A stretch of DNA of 64,000 nt from Sistotremastrum niveocremeum HHB9708 (GCA_001630475.1 KV419399.1:394552-458551); one strand, 5' to 3'. Shown: positions 24,564 through 37,330, numbered from the stretch's first letter. Numbers and translations are program-made. The notes: generated by a model not told the origin, from the sequence alone.

Positions 24564-26963
24564 TCAAGTCGTCGGCGCAGGTAGAGTCGATCTACGCTGC
24601 AGTTGTCTCGACAGCAAGAACGCCAGCACCCCAGATGCAATCGCAGATACACCTCCGATTCTGTTCATGACTCCGTGAGTCACCCTCGGAGTTTGCACGC
24701 AGAAGCATCAACTGACCTATAAATTATGCCCAGACTATCACTCCTCGTGCCACCAGGTCCTACTCTCACATTCAGAGCATGTAATGCTCCAGGCGATGAT
24801 CCTGGTACTTCAGCGCCTGGATCTTCTAAGCCTTTGCCGGGCTCGAGAATGGCGAAGACAAGAGACGAAATTCCGCTATCGAGACGTCAGGCAACTTAGA
24901 GGGACTATAATATAATGCAACTTACGTCATGACGAATTGAGGGATGACAACAAAGACGTTGTGGATCCCCTGACAAGCACAGTCAGTACCGGCGAAGGAC
25001 GATCACGATAAACAAAAAGGAGACATACAAGTACGACGCCAGCCTTATGCACATCACCATCATCCAAACCTGATCGTTCAGATATTCTACTCTCTCTACT
25101 CCGACTCCTTGAATCATTTGATCCTCTCTCTGCGGATCTTCTTCGTATTGGGGAGACTTGTCGTGAAGTTTCATCTGGGTAGCCCTCGGAGCTGCTGTTT
25201 TGTAAAAGGGCTTGAGTTTCGGGTTCATTTGGCACGGGAACTGCAGCGGGATTATCATGGATAACTTGGCCAATCTAAGAGGAATGGGGGACGTGTATTG
25301 TGAGTAAGGTGAATTAAGGTGAAGGAAGAAGAAGAAGTACCAATGCGAAAGGCGCCCATTGTGTAATGGCGAAAGAGAATCCGGTCAGGGCGACAACTAC
25401 GGTTGCTTCCTGCCAAGTTCTCACGAAACTGCTCTATGATCAATCCGCTGCTTCAGATTCACGATGAGACTCGGTGACTTACAATGTATAAGCCATGCAG
25501 ATGCCGAATAAGAACTGACTGACAGCCCAGAGTGTCGCGATATGGATTTTCGGCTTATACCTAAAGTCGGCAATGAATTCGCGGACGACAAGGATGGCTA
25601 GAGATTGAATCTCACCAAGCAGCCGTTTGAGGTTCCTCGGGGTCTGACTCAGATATGAACCAAGGCGCGATGATGCTCGTCGTCATCGCCAACAGACTAT
25701 TAAAGAACATCGCACGAGCACCACGCAGATTTGCCGCATCGTCGATCTCATCCGACACGTCACGGATGACTTTGGCCATGCTGTGTTCAGCGCGATAAAA
25801 ATCGCCAACATAGACAGACGAAAGGAAGAGGATGGGAAACCAAGCGAGCCATGAGCTGGATTATCAGAGAAGTTAACTCCAGAGGTTAGGAGATGATGAA
25901 AGGTACGAACAAGAATTGGATGATGCACTGTTAAGAGTTCAAATCACGGAATACACTTTCCAAGATGGAGTGACTAACAATTCTTCGGATGATTGGATGA
26001 AGAGTAACGACTCCAGTCCAAAGATCGGCGAATACTTTGAGAACACTTCTGCTTCCTTCAGAAGTTGGTTCTTGTCTACTACAAGTTCAATGATTATTCA
26101 GATGATGTCAAAAGGTACGTGCAATAGTCGTTTCTCGCGCACCGCGATGACTGTGATCGCGTGGGTTGCCGCAAGGATGAAGGACGTCAACACCGAAAAT
26201 ATTTGAAGCTGCGTTTTCCCGAAGACTGATAGAAAAGGGAGTTGCGCTAAAGAGATGCCGCCACTTGATCTCATGAGTTTGATAACTTTTGGGCTTCAGT
26301 GTTCAGACTCACATAAAGAAACCCAGCACGTGGCCTATACCAATCATCCTGCTCGCCCACGCGTTTCCGAGGTCTTGCAGTCCAGAAGGCAGGGTATCAA
26401 CGATCAGCGCGCGATCCATAGCTTGCACGGCATTGATTGAGAAGTCTATTAAGTAAATGGATATTGTAGCGAGGATAATCGTGAGCACATCATTCTGAAA
26501 GACGAATAAGAGGTAATTCGTCGAATTTCACTAATAAATACTCACAGCATGCGAGAGAGGTGAGGTGAAAATATTCGAAAAGTGTCTGGTGAAGCCCAAT
26601 AGCATCATGCCGAAGACGCAAACCAGGGTCCCAGCAACAATGAAGGGTCTCCGACGACCCCAACGTAATGTAGATCGGTCAGCGAGAGAACCAACTAGCG
26701 GCTGCATAATGAGACCAGATAGCGGTCCGGCGATGAATACCAAAGACATCAGGGACTTTGTCAGTCCTAAAGAAATGAGGTACGGGGAAGCTAACGCGTA
26801 ATGGTGTTCAGAATATTCAAGTGAGAATATCTGCATTTCACGCACCATATGACATTTCGACAGACCATACAATTTGAAGACCTAGCACTCCCGTCGTCAG
26901 AAGTGGTATTCGAGACCATTTTGGTCCAATGATATGCGACGAGCCAGAAAAAGTGGCAGACAT
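24564..26963 (-). CDS. MFS sugar transporter, SLC45 / fungal sucrose transporter type (GPH)
   Basis: A proton-coupled sugar (sucrose or maltose-like) uptake carrier of the plasma membrane or vacuole. Thirteen exons with 12 introns of about 47-66 nt give 583 residues. Family marks are LGLQIVWSVEMSYASPYL in helix 1, GPLSGLIMQPLVGSLADRS then RWGRRRPFI after helix 2, and MDRALIVDTLP after the fourth helices. A long hydrophilic C-terminal Ser/Arg loop (SRQVSPIRRRSAERGS) precedes the last helices. Exon 6 is only 17 nt (25927-25911). Intron 4 (26122-26076) must begin with GC to keep the frame; otherwise a frameshift would have to be assumed. The full model sums to an exact number of codons. The 3' splice site of intron 3 has two in-frame options 6 nt apart. 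The substrate is inferred. Confidence 0.88.
26076..26122 (-). other. Probable GC-AG intron in the transporter
   Basis: The exon ends ...CGACTATT and the intron begins GCACGT, ending GTAGTAG. The nearby GT (GTACCT) would give phase 0 and an immediate stop or a frame unlike any transporter. The GC site restores REKRLLQEP followed by the next helix in frame. It is similar to the other GC donor in this window (GCACGC at 4695). Confidence 0.6.
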
Positions 26964-27234
26964 GATGAGTCGTCGCGCCAGGAATTTCGAAGGCGTCAAT
27001 CGGGTTCAAGATCGAGTGCTAGCGGCATCCGAGAAAGCCGAAATTAAACGTCCGACGTTGCCGATGACACGAGAAGCCGAGCTCGGCTACAGCGAAGTCT
27101 TCGACCCCTATCTCTGCATCTGCTATCATGCATCTCGCTTCTGATCAGTGAATGTTACAAGATCAATATACTGCACTCATTAAAGGCAAAAATACAGAGC
27201 ATGTCAAGTCGTCAATAAACCCATGAAAAATAAA

Positions 27235-28126
27235 CTAGCCCGCTCTCGAAGGATCCCATTGCACCTCAGTGACACCCAACGCATACTCTCTAAACTCAGG
27301 TACTGGGTCTTGTGAGCTCGAAGAACCATCGCCGCTAGCATCACGGGATGAGCTGGGTTTTCTGGGTGGCTCCGGCATGGCCACAAGCACTGCGACCTGC
27401 AGATGTTCTTGTTTCTCGGCGACGTGAGACCGTTCGTCCTTCTTTGGTTTCGGTCGAACCACGGGGAGAACTGGTTCTGGTGGCGTAGTACCTGGATAGT
27501 GGTAGGGGAGTCGTAATACGAAGTTGATAATACGATCAAAGAGAGTATTCGATCGAGCGATGTCTTGCTCAATTTCATGAGCAGTGTCGAGTGAAGTCTC
27601 GGAAGAGTGAACGATGCCCGCAGATAGAGGCTGGGAACAAGCGTGGTATTATTAGACACGATATAGTCACACCAGGGGAGAGCGGACACACCATTATTTG
27701 CTTCCAGTCATCGGCACTGTCACTGTTCTCAATGTGCAATTCCCATAATTTGGGAATTTTATCGTTGAGCTTCTTCTCTCGAACCGCGTCCAAGGCCGCT
27801 CTTCGTGCTCTCCGTCTTCGCTCCGTATAATGTCTCCACAGCATGCCACAAAGCATAAAGAGGACAAACAGAGACAGAAAGGCGATCAGGAAACCAAATA
27901 ATAAAGAAGTTGAGCTGTGGGCTTCGGCTGCAAAATCATTGCCATCATCGTTACCGCCTGGTGGTGGAGGCGCGGTGGGTGTCGAGGATGAAGGCGAAGT
28001 GGTGAAAGCGGGTGAACCATCTGACGACGGAACAAAAGTTGGTAAGCTTAAAGGTCCTGTACTCGCAAAAGGCGTTGATTGAGCACCTCCGGAGCTCGAC
28101 GACGCGATCGGCGAGACAGAACTCAT
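27235..28126 (-). CDS. Single-pass membrane protein with Ser/Pro-rich ectodomain
   Basis: Two exons (28126-27692, 27630-27235) encode 276 residues. The N-terminal ~75 residues are Ser/Thr/Pro-rich (SSSSGGAQSTPF, TSPSSSTPTAPPPPGG), probably O-glycosylated outside the cell. A single helix follows (LLFGFLIAFLSLFVLFMLCG) with a strong stop-transfer RRRRARRAALD, then a cytosolic tail ending EVQWDPSRAG. This is the layout of fungal SKG6/wall-stress-sensor-like proteins, but I recognise no signature domain. An in-frame ATG at 28246 would add 40 residues with a hydrophobic stretch that could act as a signal peptide. It lies upstream of the transporter on the same strand. Confidence 0.7.
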
Positions 28127-30707
28127 AGTGGCGGACCCAAACTCGGAGGACAACAGTGAGTTGAGAGCCACGATGCTCAGAGGGCAGTGTAGGAGTCGTA
28201 GAAGAGGTCGTGGTAGTTGTCGTGAACTGCGGAGAACACAGAGCACAACTTGAGATGTGAACCGCGAGCTAAGACGCTTATTCTCTCATGGCCGCCCCAT
28301 CGGCATCCTAAACTCACACAGGAACAATCTGCTCTGCCGAGATCTCCTTATTCGGAAACGGCGGCCGTGGAAGCGTTCGATCGCCGAAAGAACCAATCCG
28401 GGCGCTTGGGTTGCCGATGAAAATCAATTCATGGGCTTCTAATTGGCTCGCTTAGAGTGGTCATGATCGCTGATCCGGCAATCGCCCGGACGTCCGCACG
28501 TCTGTTTTCGCGAACACAACGGAGTCAACAATGAGGGCCTTGATCATGATTATCCGCAAGTCTTCGTATCGCAGACAAAGTTGGGCCTTCAATCTGCATC
28601 AATATTTCAACACGCTTTAGCTGGTCAAAAAAACAATAGGACGAGCCGGAAATATGTCGAGCCACGGTCTCATCATGCTCAAGGATTTTTCCAAGCGTGT
28701 ACTTTGTCATCTCACGAAGCACTATATCCTTTTCACGGTCATATATACATATTCTCATCATGACATCGATTAGATACTTCCGATACCGAGCGCCGAGAAG
28801 ATATACCTATCTGGTCCAGGCGTCTATGTCGAGTTATCTGATACACTTCTGATTGAGAAGAAATTGAGTACTGAATTGCTACCGGGCTCACTCATCGGAC
28901 ATTCGTGTCTTCTATCGGCCGATTGAAACTGGCCGCAATCGCGTTGTGAGTCGAGACTGTGAGACTTGAACCGATGTTTGGGAACAAACTATTCGTTCCT
29001 CGGGCCGTACTGTCGAAGGTGCCAGTGGCAAGACACAACGCTCGAGAGAGGACGCAACAAATATTTTTCAGGCCTTATATCGCATCATATGAAGTGTTTG
29101 GTCATCTCGGAGAATAGCCCTGTCAACAAACCATGTTCGCGACCTGCCGAGTCTGGCCTTCGAATGTTCGGCACCATGTCAATGGGGGTCCTGATCACAT
29201 ATGTAAGTGAAGACAACGCTGATACTGAACAGTACCTTCTCACTGACCGAAATCCATCAGCGATCTCTTGGCAGCTGTAGTGTGCGCGAGGAAGAGAGTC
29301 GTGCGAATCTGCGACCGAGTTCAACTTCGACGAGGAATGACAAGAATAAATTATCACCTATAGGAGGTTATAAGATGCGACAAGAATTATTCCTCCGCTA
29401 TTTCCTGCCTCGTCAAGAAAGTTGAAGCCATGTGCTTTCGGCCGATGCTCGAGACCGATAGTCTCTTGGTTCTGTAGTGTTTTTCCAAAGCCAGGCTCCT
29501 TGTTTAGGCTTGGAAGATTTACGAATCAGGGAGGATACTACGTTGCGCTAGTATGTTAGCGAAATAATCATGGTCGCGAATTGTGTGGAGTCCATGTTGC
29601 CATTGCAACCTTCTCCGAGTTCTCCCAGGCTGATTCTGTGCTGGGTAGTAGCACAAGTGAATCAGGAAAGTCACCACTCTGAGTTTGAAAGCGCATAAGA
29701 GACATTTTACCTAAGATTCTTTGCCCAGCGTCGTCAACACTGAGTAAGTAGCCCTCATTCTGGTCGACAAAGAATATTGCTAGGATTTTGTATAATGGAA
29801 GCTCGGTTAGGGTCCACAAATGTGAAAACCATCTGGCAAACATTGTAGAGTAGAGATCGAAATTTATAATTTAAAAGTAGATAAGGAGGACTCACAGTAC
29901 ACTTGCAGGTAAATCACTACAGTACCTTCGGATGGAGGAAGCGGCAAGGGAAGCGGCTTCCAGAGCCCGGTCGGAGAAGCCAAGCAAACCGAAGTGCGGC
30001 TTTCGGCCCCTCCAATGCCACGTGTTGGCACCGGGATGGCTCCTTCCGTCTACCGTCGCCATAGTTAATCGTCGCTGTTTTCATGAACTTTCATCGAAAT
30101 CTCATCTCTCCTGATGACCACCTCTGGTGATTCTGTTCGCATGCTGTATCTGGGACAAAACACAATATTCCACTTACTTAGTACTCTTACACGAAGCTTT
30201 GGATCGCAGCTTGGATTGAAACCTAATTGTCGGAGGCAACCTTGCAACCAATTTCTGGTCTATAGCAATTCTGGTTCCATGCCTGCACCTTGGCTGCCCC
30301 GAATTCAACCCTCTCACTCGTCCGGAACAGCCTCACCGGCCCAATCATCGACCGCTGCACATCCTGGTCCAACAGAATCATGGAACCTGGCGCTTTATTC
30401 AACGCCGGGAAACAATGGCTAGAATAAAAAATATTTCGGGGGGCAACCTGCTATCATATATGACATCCCCATATATCTTGATAGTCTGAAAGACGCACAC
30501 AACAATGTTCGAAGAGCGAGGAAGGGGGTTGGCATCCGAGTAATAATTACCCGGATGACACCTGAAGGCCTGCAGCCGAGCCGACGGTCCCTCGGGCGCG
30601 TGTCCACAGGACTGCGTCAGTTGCACGTTTTCGTTACGGCTGGTAGCTAAGAGACAGATTAAAGGCATCATTCTTCCAACACTTAACCTCGAACTTCAAC
30701 CTCGAAT
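28127..30707. other. Gene-poor stretch with unresolved minus-strand open frames
   Basis: About 2.6 kb. Minus-strand frames at 29843-29568 (91 codons, contains FFVDQNEGYLLSVDDAG), 29357-29085 and 28761-28525 (78 codons) could be pieces of a decayed or heavily spliced gene. I could not join them with convincing splice sites. A plus-strand frame at 30114-30422 (102 codons, Ser/Pro-rich C-terminal half) is equally unsupported. Confidence 0.35.
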
Positions 30708-31269
30708 ATGACAGACAAACGCTCCTCTCATCGCAAAATTCGTGAGCTTTCTGAATATTTCTAAATTTGCACGGGTCTTATCACTAGGACATATATGCAC
30801 AGAGACCGGCTATGGTGGCAACGGCAGCCACGCAGGACGTGGCGGACGTGGCGGAGATGTCGATTCCCATAATGGCGCTCGGAATATATCGGACGTCCAT
30901 AACCGTATTGAGCCGTGTGAGTTGCTGTGATTCTGACGTCGGCCCTATCTCATCGTCCGTATAGCACCTGGGACCAGCCACACCTACATCACCAACAACG
31001 CTCAAAACGTCACCGTGACAGTCGTTCAAGACAGCAGCAGGAGGAGGAGACCGAGAAGAAGGCTCTTCTGGAGAGGGAACGGCCGGAGAGATATTCATGA
31101 TCAGATCAGACGCTTCCTCAGAGAGGATCGCATGCGGAGAAGGCAGTACGAGCGGAACCGAGGAATAAACTTAAAGCGACCGCGCAAAAAGATATGCAAG
31201 TGCGGAAGGAGATATAGACGTCGAAAGAAGCGCAAACGGTGCCAAAGAAAACAGGAAACCCAATTATGA
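30708..31269 (+). CDS. Small Gly-rich / Arg-rich protein, family unknown
   Basis: I do not recognise this gene. Three exons (30708-30741, 30803-30916, 30965-31269) with standard donors and acceptors give 150 residues with all phases consistent. The N-terminus is MTDKRSSHRK. Exon 2 carries a Gly/His segment (GYGGNGSHAGRGGRGGD). Exon 3 starts with TSHTYITNNAQNVTVTVVQD and then becomes extremely basic: RRRRPRRR, DRMRRRQYERN and a Cys/Arg cluster CKCGRRYRRRKKRKRC. The charge suggests nucleic-acid binding or a nuclear or nucleolar location; this is inference only. No neighbour gives a clue. Confidence 0.55.
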
Positions 31270-34163
31270 CAGCACTTTTCATGTTTGTAAGTTTGGTGTT
31301 ATCTTTCCTCGATTTCAATAACTCATATCATCACAAAGCATGCTACGCCACTTTGGCTTTCCTAAGCCAAGCATGGGAAACCGTCCTCGTTCCGTTCCGG
31401 CGATCACAAGGTCGAAATGACGTTCAAGTTGCCATGAGTTGTGCCGTCATAGGAGGGAGGAGGAGGGAGAAGGCGGATGCACAGAGAAGTCGGAGGTGGA
31501 CTGGAGATGAGACTACCACTAGACAGACTGCAGGCCAACAGCGAAGCGCCGCGCTAGGGTCCGAGGGCGATAGAATCCGATAGGCTCCTAGATAGGCAGT
31601 TTGTCGATCTCAGGCCTGGTGTCGAATCAATGATCATCTACTTCTTTGACGAAGCTGCATTGAGGCCTAACGTCGCGTTACCCACAACACAAGGTGGCTC
31701 GCATTGGACTTTCTTGATCGTGGTCTTCGTGGTTGTTGTTCTTAAGCGCCTGTGAAGCTAAACTGAACCCTACAGTAGCTCTGGAAATCGTGCGGCTTCG
31801 ATTCGGCTCGAATCAATTGAGTCGAACACTGATATGAAAGAATGTTGTGTTGTGCACGTTGTCGACATCTTGATCGAGGTCAAACCAGTTATAGCATGTC
31901 ATAAACGCCCGGTTTTCGAAGACACATGGTCACAGTATTACCGTTGAGGGGAATGCTATAAAGAGAAATATCAGCGATATGATCAATAACCACGGTAAAA
32001 CTAGCCATACACTTCAAGAGGAGTCAAATCACCTTAGTAAGTCGGGAGATAGTCTTGAGAATGCCACTGAGGATCCAAGAGGATGCGTGGAGACTGAATT
32101 GAAAAAGACCAAAGCCATATGAGTGCTGGGTAACAGAGCAGGACATGCTTGCGCAGGGGGATCCATTGCCAATAGCAACCGGAATAAGATGGTACCACAA
32201 CAGGCGGTTTGAACCGTGACTCCCAGCGAGCAGCTAGGATCGTCAAGGACGGCGTCCCAGTAGAAGGCGCCGGCGAGCTTCATTTCGTGTCAGTGGTGAT
32301 CGGGAAAGGAAGTGGAGTGTGCGATGACTGACCCTGTTCCACCGCGCTACGAAGACGACGCTGCAGCTGCAAGGAAGAGCACTGGTTAGGTGGTCGAGCT
32401 TGAGGTGAGCTTGAGAGTGATTTCATCTTCGGACCGACAACCGCATTAATGATAGGTCGTAATATCGAGACGAGGACCGTGGCATCAGAACACCGTGAAA
32501 TAGCATCGCGGAGCAAAGAAAGGAGGTTGAGTCTCATAGTGGGAAGGAGCCAGTGGGTGAGTCCTGGAAGGCGTCAGCCACAATGGAAATCCGGATTTCA
32601 AGAACTTGAAGACGTACAAAAATCGACGATGAGTTGCCTCTCACAGGCGTAAAACACAGACTACATCTTCTTCTCTCTGACGGTTGTGTTGCAGGTCTTG
32701 ACCGCTGGCAAGCTTTTGATGGGGTTCGGCATCGGTAGCATTGAATGTGCCGCGGTGATTTCAGCCGGGTATATTGTTTGGCGGTCGCTGCGTTCGCCCC
32801 AAGTGTCATCTGAATACTTTTGAGCTCTGCGGCCAGACTGACCGTCGTCATAGATTACATCGCGTACGACAAGGAAGGTTACGAGACTGTCGACAACGTC
32901 CAGAGCAATCCGCCAAACGAAAATGTGAGTCGAGTGATCGACGGCGACTTCGAGGAGAAGGTCTCCTGACATTCTTTATCGCATCGCATCTGCTGGGAAA
33001 TAACTCTTGTCGGTTGGATGCGTTGGAGAGTGTGAGGAGTGTCACCGGGCTTCTGGCACTGGATGTCTTATGACGGCGATAGCAGACTCGTGCCTTTGTC
33101 CTGGGAAATCCGTTCCTGCTGCTATAGTTCGCCAGTAAGATATAGCTCAGCATTGGATGGGAAGCCACGAAACATTGAACTCTCCAATGACAAGAGTCGT
33201 CTCCCGGGAACGGGACCCATAATCACGCCAGGCCTGCGCGGACTCGAGCTATGGTGTCGCTGCGTCTTGATGGTCGTCTCGAGCGTCATAAACTTCCTTG
33301 GAACATAAGGCGGTGCTTGGTTCTCTGCTTATTGGCCAGGATTTCGCCCATAACTCGAAGAAGCGCCCTCTCGTCAGACTGAGGTGGCGGAGGTGGCGGG
33401 GACGAAGGTGAAGCGCTGGCCCTTTCGTTGTTGAAAACCCGACGTTGACCTTGTCAGGGGCGCTCACGTCCTTGCGCCAGTCTTCAGCTTCCATGACCTT
33501 TGATCCTTCTTACTCAGTTGCGGATATGAGTTTTGGAGACTGAGATTAAACCTGCAGGCCCCGACGCTCGGCTCGAGATTCCGTCTGTCACCAGTACTGC
33601 AGGAATCTCTCCTATCAAACTTGAACTACTGGCCACAGCTCTGGAAATTTCCGCCGTATGTATCGAGGGAACGTCAATAACGACATGGACGACGCTCTAG
33701 GAAGCGGATCATAGGACGACGTATCCTGGGCAGACCGCTCTTCAGCTCATGCTGAGACTAGTACTGAGGCCATAGGGGACTCGGCGCTCTCTGGAAAGAG
33801 ACTATATGACATTTGGTGAAAATTTCGACAACAGCATCTTCCAGTGTTCAAGATTCGAAGGTCGTCTTGCTGGCTAACAGTGGGTTTCAACGGCTTCAAG
33901 CACTGCACACACTCATAACCTCCCGTCTCGCGCGCTCAAAGACTATCGACTCTTCGCTCGCTTAGCCTCATTATGGTCGAGAAGCTGGCAGCATTGATGC
34001 CTCCAGTCTGCCAGCAGTATGACGCTGGTAATCCAGATCACTTGTCCCAGATACTCGTCGACCTTGGACCATTTGTTTCTGCTGGCATTTAGCCCATCTC
34101 ATGCCTCTCAAACCGTATAATTAAGGCTGTCCAACGTTTCTCTTTCGCGCACCGCTTGACGAC
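31270..34163. other. Gene-poor stretch, possible unresolved minus-strand exons
   Basis: About 2.9 kb. The minus strand holds a frame with SASPSSPPPPPPQSDERALL (about 33430-33320) and frames at 32972-32661, 32537-32280 and 32283-32029. These look partly protein-like but have no recognised domain, and I could not build one consistent spliced gene. Confidence 0.35.
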
Positions 34164-35052
34164 ATGTCTGGCTATCCATTCCCCATTGCTTCCCCACAAG
34201 ACTCTGATCCCCGCCGCAGTACGTCTCTACAGCGGCATCATTGTCGGCAGTGATACCCTAATTGCGATATTGTGCCCCATTTTCTGTACCAGCTGGCGCT
34301 CATCAGTTCAGCACTACTCAGAGCACCCATTCTGAATTGGAAAATTGGGACGGTGAGATTTCTGCCCCTTTTACTATGATGAGTACGCTCATCATAAAAT
34401 ATAGGTCGCCATTACGTCGGAGGCAGCCTCCAAGGTGGGGGTGCAGCAGTCGGATTCCAGGCAGGACGACATCCGAACGGTGCCTTCCAATCTGCTTTCA
34501 GTGGTCCCCCTCCCCCTCCCGAGGAGAATCAAGCGCATGCCGGTCCCTCCAAGCATGTGAGCCTATTTCATTCAATCCCGGAAATAAATCTAATTGGCAT
34601 CGACTTATTCTCCAGGGCAAGACGCAAGCACCGAAGCCGAGGACTCAGTCACAAAAGGACGCTGAGAAACGAAATAAGAAGAAGCGGAAGAGTGTCTCTG
34701 CTAAGCTAAACAGAGCTCTCGAGGAAGCTAGAATAGAGCGGGTCCCCCGAGGCCAACCAGATATGATACGCTCGGCAGCTCGTGTGATCCGGTAAGTGTA
34801 TCAACTTGAATGCGATCGATGGAGTCATTGATAATCGTGTGGAGAAAAACTACGGCAGAGTGTCAATTGTTAAGACGCATTATGCGGAAATTGCAGACTG
34901 ACCCAAGATCAATCAATTCACCTGCCTACCACCTGGCCCTGGCCTTCCCTCACGACTTACAGATTGCATGTGCGAACATTGACAAAGAGGACGAAGAGGA
35001 CGAAGGGAACGAGGAGGAGAAGGATGAGGAGTCCGATCAGGACCTTTGGTAA
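34164..35052 (+). CDS. Helix-loop-helix-like family protein 1 (acidic tail)
   Basis: Not a named gene. Five exons (34164-34218, 34293-34352, 34405-34556, 34616-34791, 34845-35052) encode 216 residues. The N-terminal half is low-complexity (MSGYPFPIASPQDSDPRR, then Gly/Pro-rich). Residues ~100-150 hold a basic run EKRNKKKRKSVSAKLNRALE, a short Pro-containing loop and a second helix QPDMIRSAARVI. Intron 4 (phase 2) falls exactly at its end. The C-terminus is strongly acidic (DKEDEEDEGNEEEKDEESD). The arrangement resembles a divergent bHLH protein with an acidic activation-like tail. Three relatives lie at 47.5, 51.0 and 61.2 kb. DNA binding is inferred, not shown. Confidence 0.65.
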
Positions 35053-37330
35053 GGCCCACTGCCTTCTTGAGATTATATGCGCATTCGCTTATTCCATGAT
35101 TTCTAGGGCCGACGATATGATTGATTGAAAAGCCTGCCACTGGATCAGTACTTCGCTCTGAACAAGCTGGTACATAATCTCATATGCATTGTTATACTGA
35201 TTTGTGAACGATTATCCTGACCATTGCGTCCAAATGTACATGTAAAAACGTAGCTTTTGACTGAATTGATTGATTCTGTCCTTCTCTGTTTAAGACTGAT
35301 ATACGACGCTGAAACTTATTGCCACTCGATAGCTGACTTTCGGCAAGACTTTCGGTTCACAAGCGAAGCGAAACACCTGTTTGTTCTTGTTGTGGCATCC
35401 GAATTTCACCTCCTGGCCTTAATGCTTTACCGGCTTGGACACCTACAAATGTGAATGGAACCTCGAGGACGTTCGATGTGCGAGTGTTTGAGGCCGCATG
35501 AAGCCTGCATGAAAGCTAGAAGATTCTGAATCAAACAGAAACTCATCGTCGGTCGCGCTCACTCAATCCGCCGTCTCGTTATCGGTTGCCTAGCTCGACA
35601 TTGAATCAGGAATAGTTCATGGATGGACTACTTCGTCTCTCTCAAAAACCTCGTCTATGTTCCGCTCCATCGATACGGATTACTTGATGTGGATTAGCGC
35701 AATCCACGAAAAATTTCCACGCAGCGTCTAAAGGAATAGGGTTATCTGGCAACCGGTTTTAGACTCGTAGCGCAGGGCCCTAATAAAATTAGCCGCAGAC
35801 CGCTCTCCGTCCTGGCTACAATGCGACAAACTTCTGTGACGTCTACTCCGTCTTCTGGTACCAGTACGAAGGAACCCCGTCAGCTCTCCGCCTTATCTCA
35901 TTGCTTTCAGCTTCACCCACTCCGAGGTCCGGAAACCCTGGAACTCTCCCGTAACGCTACAAAGACGACGTCGCACTGGTTTCAAACATAACCAGAATGC
36001 ACGTGCTCATTCGTCATTAATGGGAAGACATGTACCCTCATCTGTGGTCTTATCGTGCTGGAACACTATGCGACATTTTAAGTTGCGTCTATTTATTGCT
36101 CGTGACCGACCCCTGGTGACACCCTGATGATCGAAATTGATCGACTTCTAAGGCGATCTAACTTGATGCGTCGTAGCTTCGATTGCTTGAGACTTTACCG
36201 AATGTCTAAGTATACCTATATTTGGAATTCCTTATCATCAGGCGTCGTGTCACTGGCAACTGCTGGTACTATTACTTTCGTGGGCCAAATTTGCAATTCT
36301 TTCCCTGTGCTTATGGGCGATCTTGAGGCCGCTGGATCCGAGACTAACGCGTGGTCGGTGATGAAACATTTACGATTAAGATAAGTGGCGTCATCCTCCA
36401 TGCGATAAGTAGAAGCACTTTTCAGACTATGAGGTCGTAGCGTAGCTTATACATAAATTCAGCTCACTTGTCTACTTGCAAATTTTCAAATCGTTGGTTC
36501 TAGAGATAAGCAGAAGCTTCGTTGACCGTCTTCCCCTCCTCTTGCTCAGCTTGCTGAGTAGAGGGGGTTTTGTCGAAAGATGATCGTGCAGGGTCTCTTG
36601 CAAATCGCCTTTTATGGAGTCATTTTCTCACACTGGCCTCTGCGTACACCCCGTTTGGTGATTTATTCGTACGGTCTCCCGAAGTTTGGCCGACCGAGAC
36701 AGTCGTATTTGTGCTTTATTTGGCCTCACTGTTTCTTCCCGCATCTTTCTACTTCGTGTCCTCGCTCGCTGAACAGGATTCGCTTCTATCTTATATTAAG
36801 TACCTCGACGATTGGGGTTATGTCTTTGTTGCTACATTAGAATATATTTCTGAGTCCAACGTTGTTGCTTGCTTCGTCAGTTGTCCAATAAATTTTGAGC
36901 CTAATGAAATGAGACAGATGTGGTTGATAGGGATTGTATTATACAAAATTTGATTGCTAGACTCGCGACTTACGATGACAAAAATTTATGTGCCCGAAAA
37001 TTCAGAGAGGAGGGGACTTAGGCGCGCAAGCACCGCTACCATCCAATTTATGTGGATATTTCAGGACATTTTTTGAGAGGTGATCAAATATATGCAATAC
37101 ATTACACCAATGAGGTTCTTAAGAAAAGAAAATCAAGTTTAAAGACGTTGCAAACAATGACGTGGTCAGAGTTGGGATGTCGAGTCGATCGTGGTACCGA
37201 TGACGTAGGGTCGTTGTATGCGGTTCACAAGAAAGATCTGCCAGTCGCCGCCCTCACGAACAACGTTATCGCCCCCACTTTCTTGTTCACAACCCTCACC
37301 AAGAATTTGAATTACCCTGAAATTTAGCAG
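35053..37330. other. Gene-poor stretch
   Basis: About 2.3 kb that looks more AT-rich by eye than its surroundings from about 36.1 kb. Open frames at 36127-36384 and 37052-37327 (plus) have no supporting features. No repeat was identified. Confidence 0.4.

Noticed and set aside
34262-34615. Single continuous 5' frame for helix-loop-helix-like gene 1 starting at 34262
   Set aside because: It reads through introns. The spliced model from 34164 uses standard sites and matches the plan of the other three genes.
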